A DNA stretch of 64,000 bases from Paracoccus fontiphilus (GTDB lineage Bacteria; Pseudomonadota; Alphaproteobacteria; Rhodobacterales; Rhodobacteraceae), in the NCBI RefSeq assembly GCF_017356265.1, contig NZ_JAFNAW010000002.1, forward strand, positions 1 to 64,000. The letters are read 5' to 3'. The notes under the pieces are model-generated. The model did not search any database, had not been told where the DNA came from, and saw nothing but the letters and a program-made list of their open reading frames with translations. The position numbers and the translations under genes were made by a program. Shown one piece after another: positions 54,542-63,656 of the stretch. How positions within the stretch are numbered: the stretch's first letter is position 1; every line of letters starts with the position of its first letter.

Positions 54542-55416
54542 TCTGGGTCGCGGCGACGCTGATCGCGGCGACGGCGCAGACTGTCCGGAACGCCGCGCAG
54601 GCAGGGTTGACGCGCGAGATCGGTACCATCGGGGCCACCGCCGTCCGGTTCCTGTTCGGCTTCCCCTTTGCCGTCCTGGCGCTGCTTCTGGCTGCGGCAT
54701 GGTGGCCGATGCCCCGACCGGACCTGACCGTGATCGGGTGGGCCGCCCTGGGGGCCATGGCACAGATCGCCGCAACGGCCTTCATGCTGCTGACGATGCG
54801 GGACAAGGGCTTTGGCGTCGCCACCGCGCTGATGAAGACGGAACCCGTCACCCTGGCCGTGATCGGGGCCATCGTCCTGGCCGAACCGCTTGGTCCCGCG
54901 CGGCTTGGCGTCATCGCCTTGGCGACGCTGGGTGTCGTGCTTGCCTCTGGCGCGACCTGGGGCCGCGCGGGCTGGGGGGCGGTGACGACCGGCATCTTGT
55001 CCGGCGCGCTGTTCGGCCTGTCCTCCATCGGGTTTCGCGGGGCGTTGCTGGCGCTTTCCGATGGCGGCTACGTCATTCGTGCCATTACGGTTCTGGCGGT
55101 CACGCTGGGGCTTCAGGCTACGGCCATGCTGGCCTGGCTGCTGCTTCGCGACCGCTCGTCGCTGCGGGGCATCGCATCGCAATGGCGGCTGTCCGTGGGG
55201 GCGGGCGCCTTGGGGGCCTTTGCCTCTCTGTTCTGGTTCATGGGCTTTGCCCTGACGCCCGCCGCCAATGTCCGTACCTTGGCCCTGGTCGAGGTCGTGT
55301 TGGCCCAGGTCCTGTCAGGCCGCGTCTTTCGCCAGACCATCAGGCCGGCGCAACTGGCCGGCATGGCGCTGATCCTGGCAGGGGTCGGCTGGCTGCTGGC
55401 GGTTACCGTCCGCTAA
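54538..55416 (+). CDS. EamA/DMT superfamily membrane transporter
   Basis: A 292-residue protein with about ten hydrophobic segments arranged as two EamA repeats, the drug/metabolite transporter plan. Repeat features include [21 protein letters not shown] near residue 100 and [23 protein letters not shown] near 246. It is translationally coupled to hemE by an ATGA overlap, which raises the possibility of a tetrapyrrole-related substrate. That is inference, since EamA proteins carry many metabolites. Confidence 0.82.
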   Translation: MIWVAATLIAATAQTVRNAAQAGLTREIGTIGATAVRFLFGFPFAVLALLLAAAWWPMPRPDLTVIGWAALGAMAQIAATAFMLLTMRDKGFGVATALMKTEPVTLAVIGAIVLAEPLGPARLGVIALATLGVVLASGATWGRAGWGAVTTGILSGALFGLSSIGFRGALLALSDGGYVIRAITVLAVTLGLQATAMLAWLLLRDRSSLRGIASQWRLSVGAGALGAFASLFWFMGFALTPAANVRTLALVEVVLAQVLSGRVFRQTIRPAQLAGMALILAGVGWLLAVTVR

Positions 55417-56267
55417 ATCCACTTGGCCAGCGGAGGCAGGCTCATCAGCACGGCATCGGCATTGTGGCCGGTTTCCAGCCCGAACTTCGTGCCTCGGTCG
55501 TAGACGAGGTTGTATTCCGCATAAAGGCCGCGATGGACCAGTTGCGCGTCGCGATCCGCATCCGACCAGGGCTGGCCCATGCGCGCCTGCGCCAAGGGCA
55601 GGAAGGCGGGCAGGAACGCCTCTCCCACGGCGCGGGTGAAGTCGAAGTCGGCCTGCCAGTCTCCGGTGTTCAGGTCGTCGAAAAAGATGCCCCCGACGCC
55701 CCGCGCACGGCCGCGATGCGGGATGAAGAAATACTCGTCCGCCCAGGCCTTGAAACGGTCGTAGTAATCTGCCCCGTGCCGATCGCAGGCGGCGCGCAGC
55801 CTGTCGTGGAAATGGGCCGTGTCGTCAGGATATTCGATGCAGGGGTTCAGGTCCGCGCCCCCGCCGAACCACCAGGCGCCCGGTGTCCAGAACATCCGCG
55901 TGTTCATGTGAACGGCTGGCGCGTGCGGGTTCTGCATATGGGCCACCAGGCTGATGCCGCTGGCCCAGAAGCGCGGGTCGGTGTCGATGCCCGGCACCCC
56001 GCGAGAGGCCATGGCGGCCTGCGCGCGCGGGGCAAGGGTTCCGTGAACCTCGGACCAGTTGACGCCGACCTTCTCGAACACACGGCCGCCGCGCATCACC
56101 GACATCAAGCCGCCCCCGCCATCGCGGTCGCGGCTTGTGGGGGTCACCTCGAAACGGCCCGCGGGCGCCGCGCCGGGGCCACGGTCCTCCAGTGCCTCGA
56201 AGGCCGTGACGATACGGTCGCGCAGGTCGCGGAACCAGGCGGCGGCAGTGCGGCGTTCATGTTCCAC
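55413..56267 (-). CDS. hemF: Oxygen-dependent coproporphyrinogen III oxidase
   Basis: Aerobic oxidative decarboxylation of coproporphyrinogen III. Family blocks are AAAWFRDLRDRI, GGRVFEKVGVNWSEVHG, NPHAPAVHMNTRMFW, and WWFGGGADLNPCIEYPDDTAHFHDRLRAACDRHG (active-site region). I prefer the GTG start at 56267 (284 residues): it has a GGAG site six bases upstream and leaves room for a promoter toward the lipoprotein gene. An ATG at 56315 would add 16 residues but leaves only 27 bases between divergent starts. Confidence 0.93.
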   Translation of the reverse strand: MEHERRTAAAWFRDLRDRIVTAFEALEDRGPGAAPAGRFEVTPTSRDRDGGGGLMSVMRGGRVFEKVGVNWSEVHGTLAPRAQAAMASRGVPGIDTDPRFWASGISLVAHMQNPHAPAVHMNTRMFWTPGAWWFGGGADLNPCIEYPDDTAHFHDRLRAACDRHGADYYDRFKAWADEYFFIPHRGRARGVGGIFFDDLNTGDWQADFDFTRAVGEAFLPAFLPLAQARMGQPWSDADRDAQLVHRGLYAEYNLVYDRGTKFGLETGHNADAVLMSLPPLAKWI

Positions 56268-56342
56268 AAGGTTCTCCAAACTTGATTTGCCAGCCTGAAC
56301 GCGCAGCGCTAGCATTCCTCACCCGCTGTAATGAGACCCGAC

Positions 56343-56762
56343 ATGAGCCGCAACACCGCCCTTGCCGCGATCATCGCCCTTCCCCTGATCGTGGCTGCCT
56401 GCGGCACTCCGCAGGAACGCTGCATCAGCCGCAACACAAGCGAGTACCGCACGGTCAGCCGCCTTCTGGCCGAGGTCGAGGGCAATCTTGCGCGGGGATA
56501 CGCATGGGAGGAACGGCAGGTCGTCCGCGACCGCCTGACCCACTGCCGAACCTATTATCGCGACCGCGAGGGTCGGACCGTCGTCGGCTATGAGCCCTGC
56601 TGGCGGGATTATGTGGATATCGAGCGTTATCGCGTGCCCATCGATCCCGCCGCCGAGCAGCGCAAGCGCGACAACCTGGTCGCCCGCAGGTCCGCGCTGA
56701 GCGAGCGCGCCGCATCGGCAGTCCAGGCCTGCCGCGCGGCCTATCCCGAGGATCAGGGCTGA
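56343..56762 (+). CDS. Small lipoprotein of unknown function
   Basis: A 139-residue protein with a lipoprotein signal: hydrophobic IIALPLIVAAC, lipobox Cys20. The mature part is highly charged (ERQVVRDRLTHCRTYYRDREG; YVDIERYRVPIDPAAEQRKRDN) with four further cysteines, in RCIS, THCR, EPCW and VQACR, which could form two disulfides. I do not recognise a named family. It lies between hemF (divergent) and the SDR gene (convergent, 3 bases away) and appears to be transcribed alone. Confidence 0.7.
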   Translation: MSRNTALAAIIALPLIVAACGTPQERCISRNTSEYRTVSRLLAEVEGNLARGYAWEERQVVRDRLTHCRTYYRDREGRTVVGYEPCWRDYVDIERYRVPIDPAAEQRKRDNLVARRSALSERAASAVQACRAAYPEDQG

Positions 56763-56765
56763 CCC

Positions 56766-57572
56766 TCAGACCGTCTGGACGGCAACCCTGTCCGCCAGGC
56801 TGCGGCCCCCGTCCACCGTCAGGATCTGGCCGGTGACAAAGCGCGACGCGTCGCTTGCCAGGTATGTCACCGTTTCCACCAGTTCATCGGCGGCGGCGAT
56901 GCGGCCCATCGGGGTCGCCTCGATGATCCTGTCGCGCAGCTCGGGCTTCTCGCGCAGCGAATCCTTCAGTTCGTGCGACATGACGCTGCCGAAGCGGATG
57001 CCGTTCACGCGGATCCTGTGCGGCGCAAGGGCAAGCGCCATGCCGCGTGTCGCCTGCTCTTGCGCGGCGTAGGCGATCGAATAGCCCAGCATCGTCGGCA
57101 CCGGATGCTGCGCGGCAAGGGTGGACAGGTTGACGATGGCCCCTGCCGACGCGCCCTCGGGGTCCTCCTCGGCCTGCCGGATCATGCGCTTGGCCACGAT
57201 CTGCGTCATGCGAAGCCCGGCCATCATGTTCTGGCGCAGCAACTGTTCAAGCACATCCAGGTCGGTTTCCAGCGGGTCGGACACCTTCACCATCCGGTGC
57301 GCGTTGACCAGGATATCGACCCGGTCAAAGGCGTCCAGCGTCGCGGACAGCAGGTTCGCGGTTGCCAGTTTCTCGGCCATGCGGCCCGCGAAGCTGCGGA
57401 CATGGGGATCACGCTCGTCATAATCAGACATGGCTGCCGCCAGCGCGGCCTCGTCCGCGTCCGCGAACATGACATAGGCGCCGCGTTCCACGAAGTGGCG
57501 GGCAATGGCCAGGCCGATGCCGCGCCCGGCGCCCGTCACGATGGCGGTCTTGCCCTGGATCGAGCCCCCCAT
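56766..57572 (-). CDS. SDR family protein with altered active site
   Basis: A 268-residue Rossmann-fold protein of the short-chain dehydrogenase/reductase family. The cofactor loop TGAGRGIG (residues 13-20), ADADEAAL and the C-terminal ASDASRFVTGQILTVDGG motif are normal. The catalytic region is not: where YxxxK is expected it reads GYSIAYAAQE, so neither Tyr164 nor Tyr168 is followed four residues later by Lys, and the NNAG motif reads VNAHR. The usual serine position is Thr151. It may bind NAD(P) without the classical chemistry. It abuts rsmC upstream. Confidence 0.85.
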   Translation of the reverse strand: MGGSIQGKTAIVTGAGRGIGLAIARHFVERGAYVMFADADEAALAAAMSDYDERDPHVRSFAGRMAEKLATANLLSATLDAFDRVDILVNAHRMVKVSDPLETDLDVLEQLLRQNMMAGLRMTQIVAKRMIRQAEEDPEGASAGAIVNLSTLAAQHPVPTMLGYSIAYAAQEQATRGMALALAPHRIRVNGIRFGSVMSHELKDSLREKPELRDRIIEATPMGRIAAADELVETVTYLASDASRFVTGQILTVDGGRSLADRVAVQTV

Positions 57573-58576
57573 CAGCGGCGGCCCTTGCGCGCCGCGCCAC
57601 GGCCTGCGCCCGTCGCCTCGATCACCTTGAAGCGGGTGTCCCCGCGGACCTCGTGCACTTGGGCGAAGTGCTGCGCCAGCACGGTTTCATAGGGCAGGTG
57701 ACGATTCGCGACCATCCACAGGCGTCCCGCCCCGGTCAGCAGGCGCGCCGCCGCCGCGATGAACTCGCCGCCGATCCGGGGCTCTGCGGTGCGGCCGTCG
57801 TGGAAGGGCGGGTTCATGATGACGCCGTTCACCGGCTCGCGCAGGGTGAACTCCCGCGCATCCGCCCAATGGAACTGCGCGCGCGGATCGCGGATGTTGT
57901 CCCGGGCCGATTCAAGCGCCGCATGTTCGGCTTCGACCAGATGGATGGTCTCGATCCCCGGGCGGGCAAGAGCCTGCGCCGAAAGCCAGCCCCAGCCCGC
58001 CCCAAGGTCGACGACACGGGTCGGCATCCTGTCGGGCAGCGCATCGGCGAGCATCGCCGAGCCGGGATCGATCCCGTCCGCCGAGAAAACGCCCGGCCGC
58101 GTCACGAAGCCGGGTGCCACCTCGTGTTTTCGGGCGGTCCAGTCGGCCGGCAGCCATTCGCCCGACGGGACCGTCACCCGGAAGATCTTGCCATGCGCCT
58201 TGCTGTGGACCTCGTCCACCGAAGCCAGCGCCCGCATATCCCTTAGCATGGAATCAATTCCGTCGGTCTTCTGGCCATCGACCCACAGGGCCGCGCCAGG
58301 CTGCAGCCGCGCCGCGGACTCTGCAATCCGCGCGCGCCCCTCCGCCTTGGCGCGAGGCAGCACGACAAGCGCGGCGTCGAACCGGCCCTCCACCTCGGGC
58401 GCCACGGCGTAGCCGCGGTCGGACAGCGCGCGGTGATCGGGAAAGTTGCCCTGCCGGATGCGGGTGCGCGCGGGTTCCAGAGGCGACAGATCATCGCCTC
58501 CCCGTGCCCCGATCACGAGAAAATCCCCTCCGGGATGACCATCCGGGAAGGCGAGGGACAGGCGTGTCTTTGTCAC
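57572..58576 (-). CDS. rsmC: Class I SAM methyltransferase, RsmC-like (16S rRNA G1207)
   Basis: A 334-residue methyltransferase. The C-terminal domain has the SAM loop VVDLGAGWGWLS near residue 190 and the catalytic IMNPPFHDGR motif near 251, both typical of RsmC, which modifies G1207 of 16S rRNA. The N-terminal half is the degenerate copy seen in the family. A GTG start at 58576, two bases after the clpS stop, is preferred. An ATG at 58600 would overlap clpS. The call rests on motif pattern and length. Confidence 0.83.
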   Translation of the reverse strand: MTKTRLSLAFPDGHPGGDFLVIGARGGDDLSPLEPARTRIRQGNFPDHRALSDRGYAVAPEVEGRFDAALVVLPRAKAEGRARIAESAARLQPGAALWVDGQKTDGIDSMLRDMRALASVDEVHSKAHGKIFRVTVPSGEWLPADWTARKHEVAPGFVTRPGVFSADGIDPGSAMLADALPDRMPTRVVDLGAGWGWLSAQALARPGIETIHLVEAEHAALESARDNIRDPRAQFHWADAREFTLREPVNGVIMNPPFHDGRTAEPRIGGEFIAAAARLLTGAGRLWMVANRHLPYETVLAQHFAQVHEVRGDTRFKVIEATGAGRGAARKGRR

Positions 58577-58578
58577 TG

Positions 58579-58908
58579 CTATTCTTTTTCCATGGTGCAT
58601 TGCAGCGGATGCTGCTGCCGTCGCGCCAGTTCCATCACCTGCGCGACCTTTGTTTCCGCAACCTCGTGCGAGAAGACGCCGACGACCGCGACACCCTTGC
58701 GATGCACGGTCAGCATGATCTCGATCGCCTGGGCATGGGTCATGTTGAACAAGCGTTCAAGCACATGAACCACGAACTCCATCGGGGTGAAATCGTCGTT
58801 CAGCATCAGCACCTTGTACATGGGCGGCCGCTGCGTTCGCGTGCGCGGCTTGACGACCAGTTCAACCTGGTCGTCCGATCCGTCACCGTCTGTCATCCAA
58901 TGCGCCAT
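58579..58908 (-). CDS. clpS: ATP-dependent Clp protease adaptor ClpS
   Basis: Delivers N-degron substrates to ClpAP. The core is unmistakable: [24 protein letters not shown], the [22 protein letters not shown] helix pair, and the [31 protein letters not shown] tail. About 109 residues result from the ATG at 58908. Upstream ATGs at 58926 and 58938 are possible. A TTTCAT-N16-TATATT pair just upstream might be its promoter. With aat in this window, it outlines an N-end-rule pathway. Confidence 0.95.
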   Translation of the reverse strand: MAHWMTDGDGSDDQVELVVKPRTRTQRPPMYKVLMLNDDFTPMEFVVHVLERLFNMTHAQAIEIMLTVHRKGVAVVGVFSHEVAETKVAQVMELARRQQHPLQCTMEKE

Positions 58909-59114
58909 GCTGTCCGGTCTGGTCGTGATCATCGTCATGCGTGGATCAATATAGTCGATTTCACCGCCGATGAAAGCCCGGCAGAGCCTTGGCGACATGC
59001 CGGAAAATAACGCAAATCAACGGTTACATGGTGCGGAATGTCATGCTATTATCCAATGGTTAAGCAATGGCATGCGACAAACGACATGCCGCCAGAGGCA
59101 GAGAGACCGCGACA

Positions 59115-60758
59115 GTGATCCGATTTTCCCAAACAGCCCGGCTGTGGGCTTTGCTCTTGCTGGCCGTCCTGGCCCCGGCGACACTGTCGGCGGCACCTTT
59201 CGCCGCCTATGTGATCGACGCGCGCACGGGCCAGCCGATCTACAAGCAAAACGAGGATACGCGGCTGCACCCCGCGTCCCTGACCAAGATGATGACGCTG
59301 TACATGGCCTTCACCGCGATCGAACGCGGGCAGGTCCGGCTGGATTCGCAGTTCCCGGTGTCGACCAATGCTGCATCGGAACCTCCGTCCAAGCTGGGCC
59401 TCAGGGCCGGGCAGCGAATCGAGCTGCGCTATCTGATCCGCGCCGCCGCGATCAAGTCGGCCAATGACGCCGCCACCACCATCGGCGAAGGTCTTGCGGG
59501 GTCCGAGGAAGCCTTTGCCCAGCAGATGACCCAGATGGCCCGCGCCCTGGGGATGCGCAACAGCAACTTCCGCAACGCCCACGGGCTGACGCAGGAAGGG
59601 CATTACTCGACCGCCCATGACATGACCATCCTGGGACGGCGGCTGTTCTATGATTTCCCGCAATATTACAACATCTTCTCGCGCCGCTCGGCCGATGCGG
59701 GGATCGCGCAGGTCGCCTCGACCAACAAGCGGTTCCTGGATGCCTATCAGGGCGCGGACGGGATCAAGACGGGCTATACCCGGGCGGCGGGCTTCAACCT
59801 GACCGCCTCGGCGCAGCGCGGGAACAAGCGGCTGGTGGCGACGGTCTTCGGCGGCACCTCCACCGCGCATCGCAACCAGGTCATGGCACAACTGCTGGAC
59901 GCAGGCTTCACCCGCGTTCCCACCCGCGTCCGCGAAGTGCGGCCCGAGGCGCCGCGCCTGCTTGCCACGCGCGTCGTGCGCCGCGCGCAGGTCGAACCCA
60001 GCGCCGCGGCTATCCGGGCCGATCCGCAGCGGCTGGTGCTGTCCGCCTCTGCCCCGCCCGTTCGGGTCAGCCGTCCCGCCGCTGCCTCGACCGCAGACGT
60101 CGCGCCGGCGACGCGGGCCGTGGCGTCCGCAGAACCGGAACCGACAGGCGGGCTGTCCCTTGCCGCCAGCGCGCGGCCGGTGGGTCGCCCCGGCAAGGCC
60201 GCCGCGGCCGTTGCCGAGGCTGCACCCGAGGCTGCTCCGTCCGCCAGCCTTGCCGCCGCCGTCCTGTCGCAGTCGGTCCGCCCTGCCCCGGCCCCGCGGT
60301 CCCGTTCCGCCAGCACGGCAGCGGTCGCCGGCAACGGCGCCGATCCGGATGCCATTGCCCGCGCGGTGGCCGAAGCGGTTCCGCAGGATGGCAGCGCGTC
60401 GCTTTCGCTTCTGGCGTCGCCCGCTCCGAAACCGCGGTCCGAGACGGTGATCCTTGCCGCGATGGGCGAAGGCGACCTTGCCGAGCCCGAGGCGCTTGAG
60501 ATCGTGTCCCGCCCGGCCAACAGCGGGCGCGGCTGGGGCGTCACCCTGGGCATGTTCAAGTCCAAGGTCGAGGCCGAGCGGCTGCTGCTGCGCAGCGCGC
60601 TGCAGGACGGAGCCGTTCTGGAAGGTGCCGCGCGCCATGTGGCCGATACCAAGCGCGGCTTCCAGCCCAGCTTCGCGAACCTGACCAAGGCCAACGCCGA
60701 GCTGGTCTGCGAGCGCTTCGCCAGCCGGTCACAGGAATGCGCAGTGGTGGGCCAGTAA
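59115..60758 (+). CDS. D-alanyl-D-alanine carboxypeptidase with C-terminal SPOR domain
   Basis: A 547-residue exported peptidase S11 family enzyme that trims peptidoglycan. After a signal peptide (about 1-27) the penicillin-binding motifs are SLTK at residues 55-58, SAN at 115-117 and KTG at 218-220. Residues ~290-465 form an Ala/Pro-rich linker, and the last ~75 residues (GWGVTLGMFKSKVEAERLL) form a SPOR domain, which binds denuded glycan at the septum. A GTG start is taken because it leads into the signal peptide. An ATG at 59067 is possible. Confidence 0.92.
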   Translation: MIRFSQTARLWALLLLAVLAPATLSAAPFAAYVIDARTGQPIYKQNEDTRLHPASLTKMMTLYMAFTAIERGQVRLDSQFPVSTNAASEPPSKLGLRAGQRIELRYLIRAAAIKSANDAATTIGEGLAGSEEAFAQQMTQMARALGMRNSNFRNAHGLTQEGHYSTAHDMTILGRRLFYDFPQYYNIFSRRSADAGIAQVASTNKRFLDAYQGADGIKTGYTRAAGFNLTASAQRGNKRLVATVFGGTSTAHRNQVMAQLLDAGFTRVPTRVREVRPEAPRLLATRVVRRAQVEPSAAAIRADPQRLVLSASAPPVRVSRPAAASTADVAPATRAVASAEPEPTGGLSLAASARPVGRPGKAAAAVAEAAPEAAPSASLAAAVLSQSVRPAPAPRSRSASTAAVAGNGADPDAIARAVAEAVPQDGSASLSLLASPAPKPRSETVILAAMGEGDLAEPEALEIVSRPANSGRGWGVTLGMFKSKVEAERLLLRSALQDGAVLEGAARHVADTKRGFQPSFANLTKANAELVCERFASRSQECAVVGQ

Positions 60759-60780
60759 GCCTTTCGCGACAACAACGACA

Positions 60781-60809
60781 AAGGGGCGGAGTGATCTCCG
60801 CCCCTTTTT
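60781..60809. terminator. Bidirectional terminator between the carboxypeptidase gene and ccoS
   Basis: An 11-base perfect stem (AAGGGGCGGAG / CTCCGCCCCTT, 60781-60791 and 60796-60806) with a TGAT loop. The plus strand continues with TTT. On the minus strand the stem also ends in TT and is followed by TGTCG. It lies between two convergent genes and can serve both, more strongly the plus strand. Confidence 0.85.
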
Positions 60810-60822
60810 CATGCCGTGTTCC

Positions 60823-60984
60823 TCAATCTGGCCGGGGCCGGTCGTCCCACTTGTCCGACAGGATCCGTTCGGCATCGCCCTTGGGGTCCTCGAACTGCCG
60901 GGACCGCAAGGCCCAGATGAAGGCGACTAGGCCGGCGGCGCCCAAGCCAAGTGACACGGGGATGAGGATCGACAGGATCTCCAT
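60823..60984 (-). CDS. ccoS: cbb3-type cytochrome oxidase assembly protein CcoS
   Basis: A 53-residue single-helix membrane protein: MEILSILIPVSLGLGAAG starts the membrane segment (residues 3-26), followed by WALRSRQFEDPKGDAERIL, the conserved CcoS tail with the DPxGxAxRIL pattern. CcoS is needed for haem and copper incorporation into cbb3 oxidase. It lies 12 bases after ccoI, closing a ccoGHIS operon. It is readily missed by size-limited gene prediction. Confidence 0.93.
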   Translation of the reverse strand: MEILSILIPVSLGLGAAGLVAFIWALRSRQFEDPKGDAERILSDKWDDRPRPD

Positions 60985-60996
60985 GATCGGTTCCTT

Positions 60997-63189
60997 TCAG
61001 TCGCGCAGGCGCAAGGCGTTCAGCGTCACGGTGATCGAACTGAGCGACATTGCCAAGGCCGCGATCAACGGCGTCACCATGCCCGCGACGGCAAGCGGCA
61101 CCGCGACGATGTTGTAGGCGATCGAGATGGCGAAGTTCTCTCGGATGCGGCGGGTGGCGCGGCGCGCGGTCGCCACGGCCTCGGCCACGGGGGCAAGGCC
61201 GCTGCCGGTCAGGACCATGTCGCTGGCGACGCGGGCGGCATCCAGCGCGCTTGCGGGCGAGATCGAGGCATGGGCGCGGGCAAGCGCCGCCGTGTCGTTC
61301 AGCCCGTCGCCGACCATCAGGACGCGCGCGCCCTGCGCGGCCAGGTCAGCCACCATCGCCTCTTTCCCCTGCGGATCGACCCCGGCATGGTAATCGTCGA
61401 TGCCGAGCCGCGCCGCCAGATCGGCAACGGCCGCCCGCCGGTCGCCCGAGATCAGCACCACGCGCATCCGTGCCTTGCGCAGCATCGCCACGCAGTCCGC
61501 CGCCCCCGGCCGCAGTTCGTCGGTGAACTCCAGCCGGACCGGCGGCTGCCCTTCGACAGCCAGCCAGGTGGCACTGGTCGGCCTGTCCTCGTCGGCATCG
61601 CTGACGCCCAGCCAGTCGGCCCGGCCAAGCCGGACCGTCCGCCCCTGCCAGCGGGCCGAGACGCCGAAGCCCGGATGCTCGGCCACGTCGGAGAGCCGGG
61701 CGTTCGGCTGGTCGGCCAGGGCTTCGACCAGGGCGCGCGACAGGGGATGGGACGACGCCTCGGCCAGGGCGCGAGCGACGGGGCGGAGGTCTTGCGACAG
61801 CGGGGCGGCAGATACAAGCACCGGGCGCCCCAGGGTCAGGGTTCCCGTCTTGTCGAAGACGACCGTATCGACCTCGGCCAGGCGTTCCAGGGCCGTGCCG
61901 TCCTTGATCAGCAGCCCGCGCCGGAACAGGCGCCCGGACGCCGCCGTGGCGACGGCCGGCACCGCAAGGCCCAGGGCGCAGGGGCAGGTCACGATCAGCA
62001 CCGCCGCCGCGATGTTGACGGCCAGGCGCAGGTCGCCGGTCGCCCACATCCATCCTGCGAAGCTGCAAAGCGCCATGAGGTGCACGCTTGGCGAATAGGC
62101 GCGCGAGGCGCGCTCCGCCAGCGAGGTATAGCGGCCCCGCGCGGCCTCGGCGGCCTCGACCAGGGCCGTCAACCGCGCCAGGGACGAATCCCGCCCTGCC
62201 GCCGTCACGCGCAGGGTCAGGGGGCCGGTCAGGTTCACCTCGCCCGCCGACAGCATCTGGCCGGGGGCGGCCGGGACGGGCAGTGTCTCGCCGGTCAAAA
62301 GGGCGCGGTCGATCTCGGACCGGCCCTCGGTGATCTCGCCATCCGCAGGGACGCGGGCGCCGGGGCGGATGCGGATCAGGTCGCCGGGCCGGAGGGTCGC
62401 GACCGGCACGACCTGCTCGGCCCCGTGCAGAAGCAGCGTTGCCCGCGGCACCTCCAGCGCCGTCAGCTCGGCCGCGGCGGATCGCGCGATGGCGCGGGTG
62501 CGATGATCCAGGTAGCGGCCGATCAGCAGGAAGAAGCACAGCATCGCCGCCGCGTCGAAATAGGCATGGTGCCCCGACTGCGTCGTCTCGTAGACCGAAA
62601 TCGCGCTGGCCAGGATCAGCGCCAGCGAGATGGGCACGTCCATCCCCAGCCTGCCCACACGGATGGCGGCCCAGGCGCTGCGGAAGAAGGGCTGACCCGC
62701 GAAGAAGACGGTGGGCAGCGCGATGGCGCCGCTGATCCAGTGGAACAGGTCGCGGGTCGCGGCCTCGGCCCCGGACCAGACGGCGACCGACAGGATCATG
62801 ATGTTCATCATCGCAAAGCCCGACACGCCGATCCGCATCAGCAGGTCGCGGCCCTGCCGGTCGGCGGTGGTGGCCGACAGCGCGTCGGGGTCAAGCTCGT
62901 GCGCCTCGTATCCCACGCCCGCCAGGACGGGGATCAGGTCATCGGCGGCCAGGCCGGGCGCATCGACCGTGACCCGGCGCAGGGTCAGGTTCACGCGCGC
63001 GTGCCGGACGCCCGGATGGGCCAGCAGCGCGGTTTCCACATCGGTGATGCAGGTCACGCAGTGGGCGGTGGGCAGCGACAGGATCAAGGTGCCGTCGGCA
63101 ACCTCGGCCCGGTCGGCGAGGCGCTGCGCCAAGGGGGCGGCGTCGCAGGCGGGACAGGCGCTGAAGCCGGATGCGGTCAGGTCGGCCAT
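60997..63189 (-). CDS. ccoI: Copper-translocating P1B-type ATPase for cbb3 oxidase assembly (CcoI/FixI)
   Basis: A 730-residue membrane pump that delivers copper for cbb3 oxidase. An N-terminal Cys pair (Cys12/15, a CPAC motif) precedes a heavy-metal-associated domain (Cys44/Cys47). Then come eight helices with the transport motif Cys402-Pro-Cys404, the phosphorylation site Asp446 in DKTGTLT, and the hinge GDGLNDTAAL. The order ccoG-ccoH-ccoI-ccoS identifies it as CcoI rather than a general copper exporter. Confidence 0.95.
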   Translation of the reverse strand: MADLTASGFSACPACDAAPLAQRLADRAEVADGTLILSLPTAHCVTCITDVETALLAHPGVRHARVNLTLRRVTVDAPGLAADDLIPVLAGVGYEAHELDPDALSATTADRQGRDLLMRIGVSGFAMMNIMILSVAVWSGAEAATRDLFHWISGAIALPTVFFAGQPFFRSAWAAIRVGRLGMDVPISLALILASAISVYETTQSGHHAYFDAAAMLCFFLLIGRYLDHRTRAIARSAAAELTALEVPRATLLLHGAEQVVPVATLRPGDLIRIRPGARVPADGEITEGRSEIDRALLTGETLPVPAAPGQMLSAGEVNLTGPLTLRVTAAGRDSSLARLTALVEAAEAARGRYTSLAERASRAYSPSVHLMALCSFAGWMWATGDLRLAVNIAAAVLIVTCPCALGLAVPAVATAASGRLFRRGLLIKDGTALERLAEVDTVVFDKTGTLTLGRPVLVSAAPLSQDLRPVARALAEASSHPLSRALVEALADQPNARLSDVAEHPGFGVSARWQGRTVRLGRADWLGVSDADEDRPTSATWLAVEGQPPVRLEFTDELRPGAADCVAMLRKARMRVVLISGDRRAAVADLAARLGIDDYHAGVDPQGKEAMVADLAAQGARVLMVGDGLNDTAALARAHASISPASALDAARVASDMVLTGSGLAPVAEAVATARRATRRIRENFAISIAYNIVAVPLAVAGMVTPLIAALAMSLSSITVTLNALRLRD

Positions 63190-63190
63190 G

Positions 63191-63655
63191 TCAGTTCACC
63201 CGTGCCCCGGCATAGTGGTCCAGCCGCTGGCGGAACGGCGTCCCGTCCTCGGCTACGGCCTGGACGTGGATGTTCCAGCTGCCCGGCTCAAGGTCCAGGG
63301 CGGCGCGGTAGACGCCGCCCGCGACCGAGAAATCCGGTGTCACGTCCGCGCGCTTGTGCGTCGGCCGCCCCACCGTGGCCGAGAAGTCGCGCAGGATCGG
63401 GTGCCTGCCCTGCCCGTCCACGATCTCGACCACCAGTTCGGCGCCGTCATAGCTGGCCCTGGCGGTCCATCCCAGATCCTGCTGCGCCTGCCGTTCCCGG
63501 TCGAACTGCTGCGAGGCGACATAGCTGTTCTTCACCTCCAGCCCCGGAAAGCTGCCGACCGCCAGGACGGCCATGACGACGTTGACCGCGATGATGACGC
63601 CGAACGCGGCCAGCGTGATGATCAGGACGTGGCGGCCCGTCAGTTCCTTCACCAT
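63191..63655 (-). CDS. ccoH: cbb3 oxidase assembly protein CcoH/FixH
   Basis: A 154-residue protein with one N-terminal membrane helix (about residues 9-33) and a periplasmic beta-sandwich domain, as in FixH/CcoH, which stabilises cbb3 oxidase assembly intermediates. Recognisable stretches are NSYVASQQFDRERQAQQDLGW, typical of FixH, and YRAALDLEPGSWNI. The ATG lies one base after the ccoG stop. ccoI starts one base after its own stop. The family call is firm from motif and context. Confidence 0.93.
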   Translation of the reverse strand: MVKELTGRHVLIITLAAFGVIIAVNVVMAVLAVGSFPGLEVKNSYVASQQFDRERQAQQDLGWTARASYDGAELVVEIVDGQGRHPILRDFSATVGRPTHKRADVTPDFSVAGGVYRAALDLEPGSWNIHVQAVAEDGTPFRQRLDHYAGARVN

Positions 63656-63656
63656 G

